A DNA stretch of 59,934 nucleotides from Pseudomonas sp. TH10 (GCF_016651255.1 NZ_JAEKEG010000069.1:1-59934), one strand, 5' to 3'; positions 42,248-52,098 are shown, numbered from the stretch's first letter. Notes: generated from the letters alone by a model not told the origin. A program made the numbers and translations.

Positions 42248-43713
42248 TTAGCGGTTCAACTGTGCGACAGCTGCCGCCGAGGCAGGTTCACCTTTGGCCG
42301 GCATGTCCGGATTTTCCATGACCTGAAGAATCGACGCTTCCGGGTCAAAATCATCTTCTTCCAGCTCGATGAATTCTTCCGGCAGGAAGACATTCAAGAC
42401 GATAGCGCACAACGCGCCGACAGTGATCGGCGATTCGAAGATGTTGTGCAGCGCTTGCGGCAGTTCGCGCAGAACCTCCGGTACCGCCGCGATGCCCAGG
42501 CCCATGCCGAGGGATATCGCCACGATGAGCATGTTGCGTCGATGCAGGCCGGCCTCGGCGAGGATCTTGATCCCGGCAACGGCGACGGTGCCGAACATCA
42601 CCAGTTCAGCGCCGCCGAGTACCGGTTTCGGCATCAGTTGCAGCACCGCGCCAATCATCGGGAACAGTCCCAGTATCACCAGCAGCCCGGCAATGAAAAA
42701 CGCCACGTAGCGGCTGGCCACGCCAGTGAGTTGAATCACGCCGTTGTTCTGCGCGAACGTCACCATCGGCATGCTGTTGAACACCGCAGCCATGGCCGAG
42801 TTGAGGCCATCGGCAAGCAGGCCGGACTTGATTCGGCGGATGTACAACGGGCCTTTGACCGGCTGACGCGAGATCATCGAGTTGGCCGTCAGGTCGCCCG
42901 CAGCCTCCAGCGGCGAAACGAGGAAAATCACCGCCACCGGGACGAAGGCGACCCAGTCGAAGTTGAAGCCATATTTGAACGGCACCGGCACGCTCATCAG
43001 AGGCACGTCGGGCATGTTCGAGAAACTGACGTCACCCATCATCCAGGCCACGAAATAGCCAAGGGTCAGGCCGATGACGATGGCCCCCAGACGCAGGAAT
43101 GGCACGTCGACCCGGTTCAGCACGATGATGGTGCCCAGCACCAGAGCGGCGAGCGCCAGGTGGTGGGCGCCGCCCAGGTCGGTGGCGCCGAAGCCGCCAG
43201 CGATATCGGTCATCGCCACCTTGATCAGCGACAGCCCCATGAGCGTGATGATGGTGCCGGTGACCACCGGGGTGATCAGCATCCGCAGTTTGCCGATGAA
43301 CTGGCTCAAAACCACTTCGATGAAGGCGGCAAAAAGCACACGCCGAAGATCGTCGAAAGGATCTCATCGGTGCCGCCGCCACGGGCCTTGACCATGAAAC
43401 CAGCGCTGAGAATCACGCTGATGAACGAGAAACTGGTGCCTTGCAGGCACAACAACCCCGAGCCGACCGGGCCGAAACGTTTGGCCTGGACGAAGGTGCC
43501 GAGGCCGGAAACGAACAGCGCCATACTGATCAGGTAGGGAATTTCGCTTTGCAGGCCGAGCGCGCCACCCATGATCAGGGTCGGCGTGATGATGCCGACA
43601 AAGCTTGCCAACACGTGCTGCAGAGCGGCAAACACGGTGGCAGTCAGGTGTGGACGGTCGTTGAGGCCGTAGATCAGATCGTTGTTGCGCGGGACTTTTT
43701 CAGAGGCGGTCAT
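42248..43713 (-). CDS. NCS2-family nucleobase (uracil/xanthine) permease, one-base deletion in A-run 43331-43335
   Basis: Nucleobase:cation symporter of about 488 residues after repair, with 14 predicted helices. The N-terminal frame runs MTASEKVPRNNDLIYGLNDRPHLTATVFAALQHVLASFVG to STIFGVCF and then breaks; six A's in place of five at 43331-43335 join it to FAAFIEVVLSQFIGKLRMLITPVVTG. GFGATDLGG and the NCS2 helix-10 region FSSMPMVTFAQNNGVIQLTGVAS-type text (FNSMPMVTFAQNNGVIQLTG) are clear. The pattern PMVTFAQNNGVI is xanthine/urate type. The C-terminal tail is acidic (EFIELEEDDFD). Neighbour LysR and speB do not define the substrate. Confidence 0.88.
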
Positions 43714-43831
43714 GGTGTTTTGCGCGCCGTGAGGCGGGGCCGGGTCAGAAAATGGAGGCGCAGGATGCCGGAAAGCTGTGAAAACAGTAACCAAGGGTTA
43801 CAGAAATCCTGCTGCGGCGGTGCGAGAAACC

Positions 43832-44737
43832 TCAAGTGCCGGGTTTGAAAGCGGCCAGCAGATCTTCTTCGAACGCCTTTTGCGCATCCCCTGGCGACTG
43901 GGCGCGATGGCGGGCGAGCTGGAATGCCACTTCGAAACGGGTTCCATCATGCTGTACCGCGCGTAACAAGCCTTTTTCCTCCCAGCTTCGGGCGTAGTGG
44001 CAGGGTAGATAACCGATATGCCGGCCCGACAGAATGAACGCGAGCGTACCTTCCACTTGCTCCGACCGCGCCGAACAAGGGGTCCCTTGAAAGGGTTCGT
44101 CGCGGCGCAGGAAGCGGTAGGGGTGGTCCACGCGATCACTGGCCTGCAGCGTTTGGGCGAGCGGCGCGTTGGTGCTGAACAGTGGGTGGCCCGGGGCGCA
44201 GTACAGCTGCTGGCTCTCCCTGAACAGTTCACGGTAGTCAAACGCGTGCTGCGCCAGGGAGAAATAACCGATGGCCAGGTCCAGCCGCTGTTGCAGCAGC
44301 AAACGCTCCATCTCGCCGGGCATGGCGCTGATCAGTTCGATGCGCACCGATTCATCGCGCTCGCGAAACCGCCGGATCGCCTCGGCGACTCTTTGCAGTA
44401 CCGCAGGCTCGACTGATTCGGAAATGCCCAAACGCACTTCACCGATCAAGCGCCCGGCGACGCCGTTGGATTGATGGCGAAAGGTTTCGATCGATTCAAA
44501 CAGCGTGCGCACGGCGATCAGCAGTTGCTCGCCCTTGGGCGTGACGTTGAACCCGCCTTTGCCACGGCTGCATAACCGGTAGCCGAGCCGGGTTTCAAGC
44601 TTGGCCATCTGCTGGCTGATGCTCGACTGGCTCAAGCCAAGTTCGCCTTGGGCGGCACTGAAACCACCGCACTCGACTACGCGTACGAACAGACGCAGTA
44701 GCTGCAGGTCCAGGTCGTGAAGTTGGCCAAGCATCAA
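43832..44737 (-). CDS. LysR-family regulator divergent from speB
   Basis: Regulator of 301 residues. The HTH is LQLLRLFVRVVECGGFSAAQGELGLSQSSISQQMAKLETRLG; the effector domain reads LGISESVEPAVLQRVAEAIRRF and ESQQLYCAPGHPLF. This wording is that of the LysR proteins linked to polyamine or guanidino genes in Pseudomonas. It is divergent from speB, 105 bp apart, so speB is the likely target. It may also affect the NCS2 permease downstream on the same strand. Confidence 0.9.
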   Translation of the reverse strand: MMLGQLHDLDLQLLRLFVRVVECGGFSAAQGELGLSQSSISQQMAKLETRLGYRLCSRGKGGFNVTPKGEQLLIAVRTLFESIETFRHQSNGVAGRLIGEVRLGISESVEPAVLQRVAEAIRRFRERDESVRIELISAMPGEMERLLLQQRLDLAIGYFSLAQHAFDYRELFRESQQLYCAPGHPLFSTNAPLAQTLQASDRVDHPYRFLRRDEPFQGTPCSARSEQVEGTLAFILSGRHIGYLPCHYARSWEEKGLLRAVQHDGTRFEVAFQLARHRAQSPGDAQKAFEEDLLAAFKPGT

Positions 44738-44842
44738 ACATTACTCCGTGATAATGCCAGGATAACAAAGTTGGTATTTTGCCAATGTATCCGAACGCGC
44801 ATTGTGGCGTCACTCCGTAGATGTCAAAACAAGGAATACGCG

Positions 44843-45802
44843 ATGGACGTGCCAATGATCAACGATCAGGCGATGACCCGTGACAGCCTCTACGGTACTT
44901 CCGCCGAAAGTACCTACGCCGGTATTACCAGTTTCATGCGCCGTCGCTACAGCCGCGATTTGCGTGGCGTCGATGTGGCGGTCAGCGGCGTGCCGTTCGA
45001 CACTGCCACCAGTAACCGTCCGGGCGCGCGTTTCGGCCCACGGGGCATTCGCGCCGCCTCCACCGGGATCGCCTGGGAGCGCCACTGGCCGTGGGCATTC
45101 GATCCGTTCGATCATCTGGCGGTGATCGATTACGGCGACTGCGATTTCGACTACGGCTCGCCGCACACCATCCCGGAAAGTATCGAGGCCCACGCCGAGC
45201 GGATTCTTCAATCCGGCAGTGCCATGCTGACGTTCGGTGGCGACCACTTCATCAGCTACCCGCTGCTCAAGGCCCATGCGCGCAAGCACGGCACACTGTC
45301 GTTGATCCATTTCGATGCACACAGCGACACCTGGCCAGACGAAGAGGGCAAACGCGTCGATCATGGCACCATGTTCTGGCACGTGGCACGCGAAGGTCTG
45401 GTGGATCCGGCGCGTTCAGTGCAGATCGGTTTGCGCACCACCAACGACGACCCCATGGGCTTCCAGATACTTGATGCGCGGCAAGTGCATCGCCGTGGCT
45501 GTGAGGCAATCGTCGAGGCGATCCGTGCGCGGGTTGGCGATAACCCGGTGTACCTGACGTTCGACATCGACTGTCTTGATCCGGCGTTTGCTCCGGGCAC
45601 CGGCACCCCGGTGTGCGGCGGCCTGAGCACGGTGCAGGCGCTGGAAATTCTCGGCGGCTTGCGCGGGATCAATCTGGTCGGCATGGACGTGGTGGAAGTT
45701 GCTCCGGCCTACGATCACGCCGACGTCACTTCCCTGGCGGCCGCTACGCTGGCGATGGAAATGCTTTGCCTGTATGCGGCCAGACACAAGGTCGACCGGT
45801 GA
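44843..45802 (+). CDS. speB: Agmatinase (ureohydrolase)
   Basis: Manganese ureohydrolase of 319 residues, splitting agmatine to putrescine and urea. The metal ligands are His in FGGDHFISY, Asp/His/Asp in HFDAHSDTW, and the Asp pair in TFDIDCLDPAFAPGTGTPVCGG. VSGVPFDTATSNRPGARFGPRGIR and MDVVEVAPAYDHADVTSLAAATLAMEML follow E. coli SpeB closely, more so than GbuA or GpuA. I start at the ATG at 44843, with AAGGAA upstream. A divergent LysR gene suggests inducible agmatine use. Confidence 0.92.
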   Translation: MDVPMINDQAMTRDSLYGTSAESTYAGITSFMRRRYSRDLRGVDVAVSGVPFDTATSNRPGARFGPRGIRAASTGIAWERHWPWAFDPFDHLAVIDYGDCDFDYGSPHTIPESIEAHAERILQSGSAMLTFGGDHFISYPLLKAHARKHGTLSLIHFDAHSDTWPDEEGKRVDHGTMFWHVAREGLVDPARSVQIGLRTTNDDPMGFQILDARQVHRRGCEAIVEAIRARVGDNPVYLTFDIDCLDPAFAPGTGTPVCGGLSTVQALEILGGLRGINLVGMDVVEVAPAYDHADVTSLAAATLAMEMLCLYAARHKVDR

Positions 45803-45812
45803 AACAATACCC

Positions 45813-45877
45813 CGCAGGAGCAAGGCTTGCCCGCGATGGCGATAGTGCGTTCACCAGCGCTTCGCGAGCAAGCCGGT
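45813..45877. repeat. REPIN-like inverted repeat
   Basis: GCAGGAGCAAGGCTTGCCCGCGATGG faces CAGCGCTTCGCGAGCAAGCC across a short spacer, the same element type as at 4051-4145 but more diverged. It sits between convergent speB and the aldo/keto reductase, where it may act as a transcript end. Confidence 0.65.
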
Positions 45878-45892
45878 CAAACAGTGATTCGG

Positions 45893-46945
45893 TCAGGCGA
45901 CCGGAATCTTCGGCAGGTCCAGGATCCGGTCGCCGCTGAAGCGTGAAAAGGAGCCCGCCAGGGTTTCATGCGGCACGCCCTTGGGCACGTCGCTCACTTC
46001 ATCCAGCCGCGCCATTTGCCCGGCATCCAATTCCACCGCCAACGCCCCCAGGGTCGAGTCCAGCTGTTCACGGGTACGCGAACCCAGGATCGGAATCAAC
46101 GCGGTCGTCGACTGCCGGGCTTTTTCCCGCAGCCATGCGATCGCTACATGGGTCGGGCTGGCAGCCAGTTCCCCGGCTACGGCGAGTAGCGTATCGAGCA
46201 GGGCGGTCTCGCGGGCGCCTTTTTCCGCGTGGATCAGCATGCCCAACTTGGCTGCGCGGTTATCCCCGTCGCTATTGCGGTACTTGCCCGTGAGGAACCC
46301 GCCACCCAGGGGCGACCACAAGGTCGCGGCGAGGCCCAGGGCCTCGGCCATTGGCAGCTGCTCACGTTCGGCGCTGCGTTCAGCCAGGCTGTATTCGACC
46401 TGGAGTGCGATAATCGGCGCAAACCCGCGAACCTCGGCCAGCAGATCGGCCCGGGCAATGCGCCACGCCGGGAAATTCGACAGACCCGCGTAGTGAATCT
46501 TGCCGGCACGCACCAGGTCGTCAAAACCTCGCAGAATCTCCTCCATTGGCGTGACGCCGTCGCTCATGTGCGCCCAGAACAGGTCAAGACGATCGGTCTT
46601 GAGGCGGGTCAGGCTCTCCTCGACAGCCCGGACCATATTCTTGCGATTGTTACCCGTGTGTGAAATGCCGTCTGCCGGAGTGGTACCCAAGGTGTATTTG
46701 CTGGCGATGACCAGCCTATCGCGCTCCGGCGCGATGAACTCACTGAGCATGCTCTCAGACTGTCCGGCCTGATAACCATTGGCGGTGTCGATGAAGTTGC
46801 CGCCGGCTTCCAGATAGCCGTCGAAAATGCGCATGGCCTCGTCGCGCTCCGCGCCGTGCCCCCAACCCGTGCCAAAATTGCCGGCCCCCAAGGCCAGCTC
46901 CGAAACACGCAAGCCGGTTTTACGGCCGAATACTTTGTAGTGCAT
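45893..46945 (-). CDS. Aldo/keto reductase
   Basis: NADPH-dependent reductase of 350 residues. Landmarks are LRVSELALGAGNFGTGWGHG, Asp/Tyr in FIDTANGYQAGQSE, Lys in VIASKYTLG, His in LDLFWAHMSDG, and IPILGSRTREQLDSTLGAL for cofactor binding. The WAH in place of the common LHW pattern marks the YajO/YdhF-like AKR group. A 20-base perfect palindrome lies 60 bp upstream of the start, so the gene is probably under a repressor encoded elsewhere. Substrate unknown. Confidence 0.92.
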   Translation of the reverse strand: MHYKVFGRKTGLRVSELALGAGNFGTGWGHGAERDEAMRIFDGYLEAGGNFIDTANGYQAGQSESMLSEFIAPERDRLVIASKYTLGTTPADGISHTGNNRKNMVRAVEESLTRLKTDRLDLFWAHMSDGVTPMEEILRGFDDLVRAGKIHYAGLSNFPAWRIARADLLAEVRGFAPIIALQVEYSLAERSAEREQLPMAEALGLAATLWSPLGGGFLTGKYRNSDGDNRAAKLGMLIHAEKGARETALLDTLLAVAGELAASPTHVAIAWLREKARQSTTALIPILGSRTREQLDSTLGALAVELDAGQMARLDEVSDVPKGVPHETLAGSFSRFSGDRILDLPKIPVA

Positions 46946-47004
46946 GGCGGTGACTCCTGTAGCGAGCGGTGCGGCTCGACATGAATGTCGTGCGATATTC
47001 GGGT

Positions 47005-47024
47005 AATATTACGCACGTAATATT
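47005..47024. promoter_or_regulatory. Perfect 9-2-9 palindrome, candidate repressor operator
   Basis: AATATTACG and CGTAATATT at 47005-47024 are exact reverse complements around CA. The site is 60 bases upstream of the aldo/keto reductase start and 67 bases upstream of zapE. Its length and AT-rich arms fit a TetR-type operator. No TetR gene is adjacent. Confidence 0.65.
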
Positions 47025-47090
47025 GCTCGTCAAGGTATTTTTCCACTGGCTGACGGCTAGCGCCCAAGCGCTCATGGCATACTGCCGCGC

Positions 47091-48210
47091 ATGACTTTCG
47101 ACGCCCCCCTCAGCGCTTGGCAGCACGCCATCGAACACAAGGGCTTCATCCAGGATGAAGCTCAGGAGCACGCCGTCTGGGCGCTGCAAAAATGCCACGA
47201 AGCCCTGCACGCCGGGGCCCGTGCCGTTACCGGCGTTTACTTGTGGGGCCCGGTCGGGCGCGGCAAGACCTGGTTGATGGACCAGTTCTATCAGAGCCTG
47301 CGCGTGCCAGCCCGGCGTCAGCATTTTCATCACTTCATGGGCTGGGTCCATCAGCGCTCGTTCCAGTTGAGCGGCATTGCCGATCCGCTACGCGCGCTGG
47401 CCAAAGAGCTTGCCGCTGAAGTGCGGGTGTTGTGCTTCGACGAACTGTTCGTCAATGACATTGGCGACGCGATCATTCTGGGGCGGTTGTTTCAAGTGAT
47501 GTTCGACGAAGGCGTGGTGGTGGTCTGCACCTCAAACCTGCCGCCGGACGATTTGTATGCCGATGGCTTCAACCGTGATCGGTTTGTGCCGGCGATCGCC
47601 GCGATCAAGGCGCACATGCAGGTCATCGCAGTGGACGGCGCTGAAGACCATCGCCTGCATCCGGGCACCGGGTTGCAGCGCTACTGGGTCGCAGAGCCCA
47701 GGCAGCCCAGTGCCCTGCACGAGGTGTTCCGGACACTGACCCTCGGCCAGTCGGTCTCCAGCGAGCCGATCGCGGTCGGTCACCGGTCGCTGCCCGTGGT
47801 ACAGGCCAGCAAAAGCGTGCTGTGGTGTCGTTACGCCGACCTGTGCGAGCAACCCTTCGCCGCGATGGACTTCATGGTCCTGTGCGACACCTTCAAGCGC
47901 TATTCTGTTGGGCGAGGTGCCAAACCTCAGTGCACAAAAGCGCGAAGGGCGAATCGCCCGAGGTACTGAAGACGGCGCCGAGCGAGTCGTGGCGGGTGAT
48001 CGCGAATTACCGCAGCTGTCGGTACACGACGATGGCGTGCGCCGCTTCATCGCGCTGGTCGACGAGTGCTACGACCGCAAAGTGCCGCTGTACATCGAGG
48101 CGCACGTGCCGATGGACGCGCTGTACACCGAGGGCTATCTGGAATTCCCGTTCCGCCGCACCCTCAGTCGCCTGCAAGAGATGCAATTGCAGCGCTTTGC
48201 CGAAGCTTGA
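47091..48210 (+). CDS. zapE: Cell division protein ZapE (AFG1-like ATPase), one-base insertion at 47901
   Basis: AAA-type ATPase of about 372 residues after repair, which acts at the constricting Z-ring. Walker A is GVYLWGPVGRGKTWLMDQF; HFHHFMGWVHQ and LCFDELFVNDIGDAIILGRL (Walker B) follow, then VCTSNLPPDDLYADGFNRDRF. The first frame breaks at DTFKRYSVGR; dropping the T at 47901 gives DTFKRILLGEVPNLSAQKREG-type text (DTFKRILLGEVPNL), and the rest stays open to 48210. Two copies of Pseudomonas ZapE-like genes exist; this is the shorter second type. It is followed 17 bp later by a DinB-like gene. Confidence 0.87.
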
Positions 48211-48227
48211 TTGAAGAGGGCGCCGAC

Positions 48228-48809
48228 ATGACCCAGCCGCTTTCCCATCATTTGTTGACCATGGCGTATCAAAACGCCTGGGCCAATCACCGACTGGCCA
48301 AGGCCTGGGGCCGTTTGGCCCCTGAGGAATTGGCGGCACCACGGGTCAGCTTCTTCCCCAGTCTCACAGCCACCTTGAACCACATCCTGACCTGCGACTG
48401 GTTCTACGTGGACGCGCTGGAGCGCGAGTTGCGCGGTGACGATCCGCATCCCGATTGCCAGGTGTTCTTCAGCCTGGATGAGCCCTGTCACCACGGCTGC
48501 CGATCTGCAGCGCGAACAGGCGCTGGTGGACCGGCGGCTGATCGCTTATTGCGAGCAGATGCGCGATAGCGATCTGGGCAAGATCGTGACCATTGCCCGT
48601 GACACGCCGCAGCATGATTGCCGATTGCGCATGCTCTCGCACTTGTTCGAACATCAGATTCACCATCGCGGGCAGGTCCATGCAATGCTCAGCTCAACCT
48701 CGGTGCAGCCGCCGCAGCTGGACGAGTTTTTTGCGTGGGGGAGGCGAGCTTACGGGCTGAGGATTTTGCCGAGCTCGGATGGACCGAGGCATTGATCTGG
48801 GGGCATTGA
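48228..48809 (+). CDS. DinB-family protein, with two single-base indels
   Basis: Four-helix metal-binding protein of about 193 residues after repair. It opens MTQPLSHHLLTMAYQNAWANHRLAKAW. The metal His ligands are in TATLNHILTCDWFYVDAL and LFEHQIHHRGQVHAML. Two breaks: the CCC at 48483-48485 should be CC (DEPVTTAADLQREQALVD), and the six-T run at 48727-48732 should be seven (QLDEFFCVGEASLRAEDFAELGWTEALIWGH-type end, ending LGWTEALIWGH). Both repairs match the family. DinB proteins are putative thiol transferases or hydrolases; function here unknown. Confidence 0.85.
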
Positions 48810-48922
48810 TCGGCAGGCTGGTATGCAATGCTGTGGGAGCAACATTGGCCGCATTGCTTTTGATTTGCGATCGCGCTTGATAGATTCAGAGGCTGCTACT
48901 TCACGTGTGATCGAGGATGGAA

Positions 48923-49414
48923 ATGGAATCCGCAGAAATTCTGGTACTTCAGGCCAGCTACACCAATGCGCTGCATGCCGAGGCCATCAGCCTGGTATTG
49001 AACCACTATGCAGAAGACCCGATGGGAGGCGGACATTCGCTGCCGGTCGATGTATTGGAAAACCTTGCGGGCGAACTGGCGAAGCGGCCACACGCCTTCA
49101 GCGTCCTGGCTTTCGTCAACGGCGAGCCGGCCGGTCTGGTCAATTGCTTTGAGGGTTTTTCGACGTTTGCCTGCAAGCCGCTGGTCAATGTGCACGATGT
49201 CGCCGTCGTGAAGAAATTTCGCGGTTTGGGGTTGAGTCAGAAGATGCTGCAAAAGGTCGAGGACATCGCCCGCCAGCGCGGCTGCTGCAAGATCACCCTG
49301 GAGGTCCTGGAGGGTAACGCCATTGCCCAGGCGTCTTATGGCAAATTCGGATTCGCCGCCGGGATGTTCGATCCGGCCCACGGTCGCATGCTGTTCTGGA
49401 CCAAGGCGCTGTAA
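48923..49414 (+). CDS. GNAT acetyltransferase
   Basis: Acetyltransferase of 163 residues. The acetyl-CoA loop is KKFRGLGLSQKMLQKVED with R/Q-x-x-G-x-A/G replaced as RGLGLS; VNVHDVAVVKKF and CCKITLEVLEGNAIAQASYGKFGF are the typical N/late motifs. I chose the ATG at 48923, six bases after GAGG, over the ATG two codons upstream. The gene stands alone, flanked by a REP-like fragment and a small secreted-protein gene. Substrate unknown. Confidence 0.86.
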   Translation: MESAEILVLQASYTNALHAEAISLVLNHYAEDPMGGGHSLPVDVLENLAGELAKRPHAFSVLAFVNGEPAGLVNCFEGFSTFACKPLVNVHDVAVVKKFRGLGLSQKMLQKVEDIARQRGCCKITLEVLEGNAIAQASYGKFGFAAGMFDPAHGRMLFWTKAL

Positions 49415-49421
49415 GACCTGA

Positions 49422-49455
49422 ACCAGGCGAGGCGGGGAGCAGGCTCCCTCGCCAC
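49422..49455. repeat. REP-like short palindrome
   Basis: GGCGAGGCGGGGAGCAGGCTCCCTCGCC forms a long imperfect hairpin 8 bases after the acetyltransferase stop. It is a single REP-type unit or a transcript end between convergent genes. Confidence 0.55.
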
Positions 49456-49468
49456 AGCCTTGAGCTCG

Positions 49469-49669
49469 TTATGGTTTGTAGTGCTCCGTCATTTGTGCGG
49501 TCTGATCGTCCGGAACCCGCACCTGCGGCGCTGGCTGTTGCTGATTCGCCTGCTGGCTCAATCGCAAGGTCTCGTAGTAATAGCGCATGCGTTCAGCGCC
49601 GCCTTCCGCCCAGGCGGCTGTCGTGCCCAGCATCATCAAACTGGCGAGGATCAGGGTTGTAGATTTCAT
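49469..49669 (-). CDS. Small secreted/periplasmic protein
   Basis: Protein of 66 residues with a signal peptide (MKSTTLILASLMMLGTTAAWA) and a polar mature part of about 45 residues rich in Gln and Pro (QQANQQQPAPQVRVPDDQTAQ). The ATG at 49669 begins the signal; GGAGG lies upstream (minus strand). It is convergent to the acetyltransferase gene and 99 bp downstream of the TonB receptor gene. No family recognised. Confidence 0.7.
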   Translation of the reverse strand: MKSTTLILASLMMLGTTAAWAEGGAERMRYYYETLRLSQQANQQQPAPQVRVPDDQTAQMTEHYKP

Positions 49670-49768
49670 GGTGTGCCTCCCACTACAGGTTTCGGGTGCC
49701 CTTTCTTCCATGAAGCAATGTTGAAAGGGCATTATCCGCCGATTCCGTTAATTGGGAATTAACTGCTT

Positions 49769-52006
49769 TTAAATCTTCCAGTCCAGGCTCAGGGTCACGG
49801 TACGAGGGTCGCCCCAGTAGTTGCCGTTATAGAAGCCGACGTTCTCGTAGTACTTCTTGTCGAGCAGGTTGTTCACGTTGAGCGACGCCGACAGGTGCTG
49901 GTCGAACTCGTAGCGCGACATCAGGTTGACCAGGGTGTAGGCGTCCTGGCTGATGTTGGTGCGCTGGGTGATGATATTGCCTGCAGCGTTGCGCCCCACC
50001 GGGCGACTCGCGGCGCGGTAGATCTCGCTTTGCCAGTTAAGCGCTCCGCCCACCGTCAGCGCATGCCAGTTGCCTGGAAGCCGATAGGCCGTGGACAGGC
50101 GGAACATGTTCAGGGGCGCGGTGGTGTTGGTGCGGTTCTTTTCGCCGTTGACCGAGTGGGTATAGGTGTAACCGGCGGTCATGTTCCAGTCGGCCATCAC
50201 CTCGCCGGACAGTTCGGCTTCGAAACCCCGGACCTTGGTGCCCTTGCCATTGGCCTTGTAGAACTCCTCTCCAGTGACCGGATCCGGTGGCACCGAATCG
50301 TCGAGCTCGGCGACGTTGTCCTGATCGCTCCAGAACAGCGCCGTAGCCAGGTTGAGGCGCTCCTGAAGCAGGCTACCCTTGAGTCCCAATTCATAGTTGC
50401 TGCCCACTACCGGTTCGAGGTACTTGCGGTTGGCGTCGCGATTGGTTTGCGGCTTGAAAATGTCGGTGTAGCTGACGTAGGCGGTGTACTCGGGTGTGAT
50501 GTCGTAGAGCAACCCGGCGTAAGGCGTCCACATGTCGTTGTGTTTCTGGCTGGTATCGTCCACTGCGCTCAACACCTGATTGGCGTCGTAACTATTGGTG
50601 GTGCTCGACGATTTCCAGCTGCCATAGCGGCTGCCAAGTACGGCGTGCAACTCATCGGTCAGGCTCAGGCGTGTGGCCAGGTAACCGGCTTTCTGCTCGG
50701 TGCTGCTGGTGGACCCGGTGAGGCTGGTCACCGTGTCGGAGAATTTGCCGATATCGCCCATGTACTTCCAGTCCGGCACGATCGCGTAGTCATCAGCCAT
50801 CGGACCGTCGGTGTAAGGGTTTTTGTCGCTGCGCTGCGCTTCGCCATAACCGAACATCAATTCGTGTTCACGACCGAGCAGCGAATAGGGCCCGGAGACA
50901 TTGAAGTCATAGGCGTTCATGCTCTGGTCGCCGATCATGTGGCCCATGTAGGCGGTCATGCCGCTGCGGTCGGCCTCGGGAAAGCCTCCACCGCCGTAAT
51001 AGGTTTTGCCGTCGGAGTCACTTTTGCGATGGGTATACGCCGCCCGGAGTTTCCAGCCTCCCGCCAGTTGTTGGTCGAGGGTGGCGAAGGCGGTTTTGTC
51101 GCGCAGCGGCCAGGAACTCCACGAGGTCGCCATGTTGGTCGAGCGCCCGAGACCGGCCTTGCTGCCATCGGCATTCCAGTAAGGCACGGTGCCCCAGGAA
51201 CTGCCTTGGACCTGTTTGTTCTGGTAGTCGTAACCCACCGCCAGGGTGGTGGCATCGGTCAGATCAGCTTCGAGCACGCCGTAGCCGACTTCCCGTTGCT
51301 GCTGGTATTTGTCGCGGAACGAGTCGCTGTCACGGTATGCCAGCACGCTGCGGCCGCGCAGGCGCCCGTCGAAGGCCAATGGCCCGCCAACGTCCAGGTA
51401 GGTGTAGTAATTGTCATAGCTGCCGGCGCTGACACCGGTCTTGGCCTGCCATTGCGCAGTCGGGCGTTTGCGCACCATGTTGATGGTCGCGGACGGATCC
51501 CCGGCGCCCGTCGTCAGGCCGGTGGCGCCGCGCACGACTTCGATGCGGTCGTAGATGATGGTGTCGGAGTCGGACTTCATGTAACTGAAGGTGTTGAGCA
51601 TCCCGTCGATCTGGAAGTTGTTGATCGAATAACCGCGTGACGAATAGTTCACGCGGTCCGAATCGAGGTGCTGCACAACGACCCCGGTGGTCTGACGCAT
51701 GGCCTCGGACAATGTACCGAGTTTGAAATCGTCCATTTGCTGACGAGTGACCACGGACACCGATTGCGGGGTTTCCTTGATCGACAGGTTCAACCGCGTC
51801 GCCGTGCTCATCGCGCCGGTCGTATAAGAATCAGTGTTTTCAGTGGTGGTGCCCAAGCCTTCGGCGGTGACGCTGGTGGCGGTCAGCTCGAGGGCGCCGG
51901 CGACCGGAGCCTTTTCAATTTCGCTGTCGGCAAGCAGGTCCGGGCTCAGTGCAGCGCTGCACAGGCCCAGGGTTAAAGTCATGGAACGGGTAATAGGCGC
52001 GAACAT
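49769..52006 (-). CDS. TonB-dependent ferri-siderophore receptor
   Basis: Outer-membrane receptor of 745 residues, intact. A signal peptide is followed by a likely TonB box (LELTATSVTAEG) and a plug domain: LNLSIKETPQSVSVVTRQQMDDF, VNYSSRGYSINNFQIDGML and IEVVRGATGLTTGAGDPSATINMVRKRPT. The barrel has FKPQTNRDANRKYLEPVVGSNYELGLKG and the C-terminal NVNNLLDKKYYENVGFYNGNYWGDPR typical of FpvA/FpvB-like receptors. There is no N-terminal signalling domain, so it does not itself drive a sigma/FecR cascade. A Fur-box-like element sits 73 bp upstream. Confidence 0.93.
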   Translation of the reverse strand: MFAPITRSMTLTLGLCSAALSPDLLADSEIEKAPVAGALELTATSVTAEGLGTTTENTDSYTTGAMSTATRLNLSIKETPQSVSVVTRQQMDDFKLGTLSEAMRQTTGVVVQHLDSDRVNYSSRGYSINNFQIDGMLNTFSYMKSDSDTIIYDRIEVVRGATGLTTGAGDPSATINMVRKRPTAQWQAKTGVSAGSYDNYYTYLDVGGPLAFDGRLRGRSVLAYRDSDSFRDKYQQQREVGYGVLEADLTDATTLAVGYDYQNKQVQGSSWGTVPYWNADGSKAGLGRSTNMATSWSSWPLRDKTAFATLDQQLAGGWKLRAAYTHRKSDSDGKTYYGGGGFPEADRSGMTAYMGHMIGDQSMNAYDFNVSGPYSLLGREHELMFGYGEAQRSDKNPYTDGPMADDYAIVPDWKYMGDIGKFSDTVTSLTGSTSSTEQKAGYLATRLSLTDELHAVLGSRYGSWKSSSTTNSYDANQVLSAVDDTSQKHNDMWTPYAGLLYDITPEYTAYVSYTDIFKPQTNRDANRKYLEPVVGSNYELGLKGSLLQERLNLATALFWSDQDNVAELDDSVPPDPVTGEEFYKANGKGTKVRGFEAELSGEVMADWNMTAGYTYTHSVNGEKNRTNTTAPLNMFRLSTAYRLPGNWHALTVGGALNWQSEIYRAASRPVGRNAAGNIITQRTNISQDAYTLVNLMSRYEFDQHLSASLNVNNLLDKKYYENVGFYNGNYWGDPRTVTLSLDWKI

Positions 52007-52078
52007 CGCAGCCGACTCCTTGTCGTTGAGGGAAAATTCCGTTTGCTCAAAGACGAAGGAGGGCGGCGAGTATTTAGT

Positions 52079-52098
52079 GATAAACGATAATTATATTG
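52079..52098. promoter_or_regulatory. Candidate Fur box for the TonB receptor
   Basis: GATAAACGATAATTATATTG holds GATAAA, GATAAT and TATATT hexamers in array, as in Fur-binding sites. It is 73 bases upstream of the receptor start and just beyond the cptA stop. Matches are good in the centre, weaker at the ends. Confidence 0.5.

Noticed and set aside
41828..43537. 569-codon rightward open frame, His/Gln/Arg-rich
   Set aside because: Antisense to the LEA2 lipoprotein and NCS2 permease genes; composition is that of a shadow frame.
44843..45802. Guanidinobutyrase (gbuA) for the ureohydrolase
   Set aside because: The protein follows SpeB text (MDVVEVAPAYDHADVTSLAAATLAMEML) rather than GbuA, although the LysR neighbour is like the gbu locus.
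49895..51640. 581-codon rightward open frame, Val/Gly/Ala-rich
   Set aside because: Antisense to the intact TonB receptor; no domain recognised.
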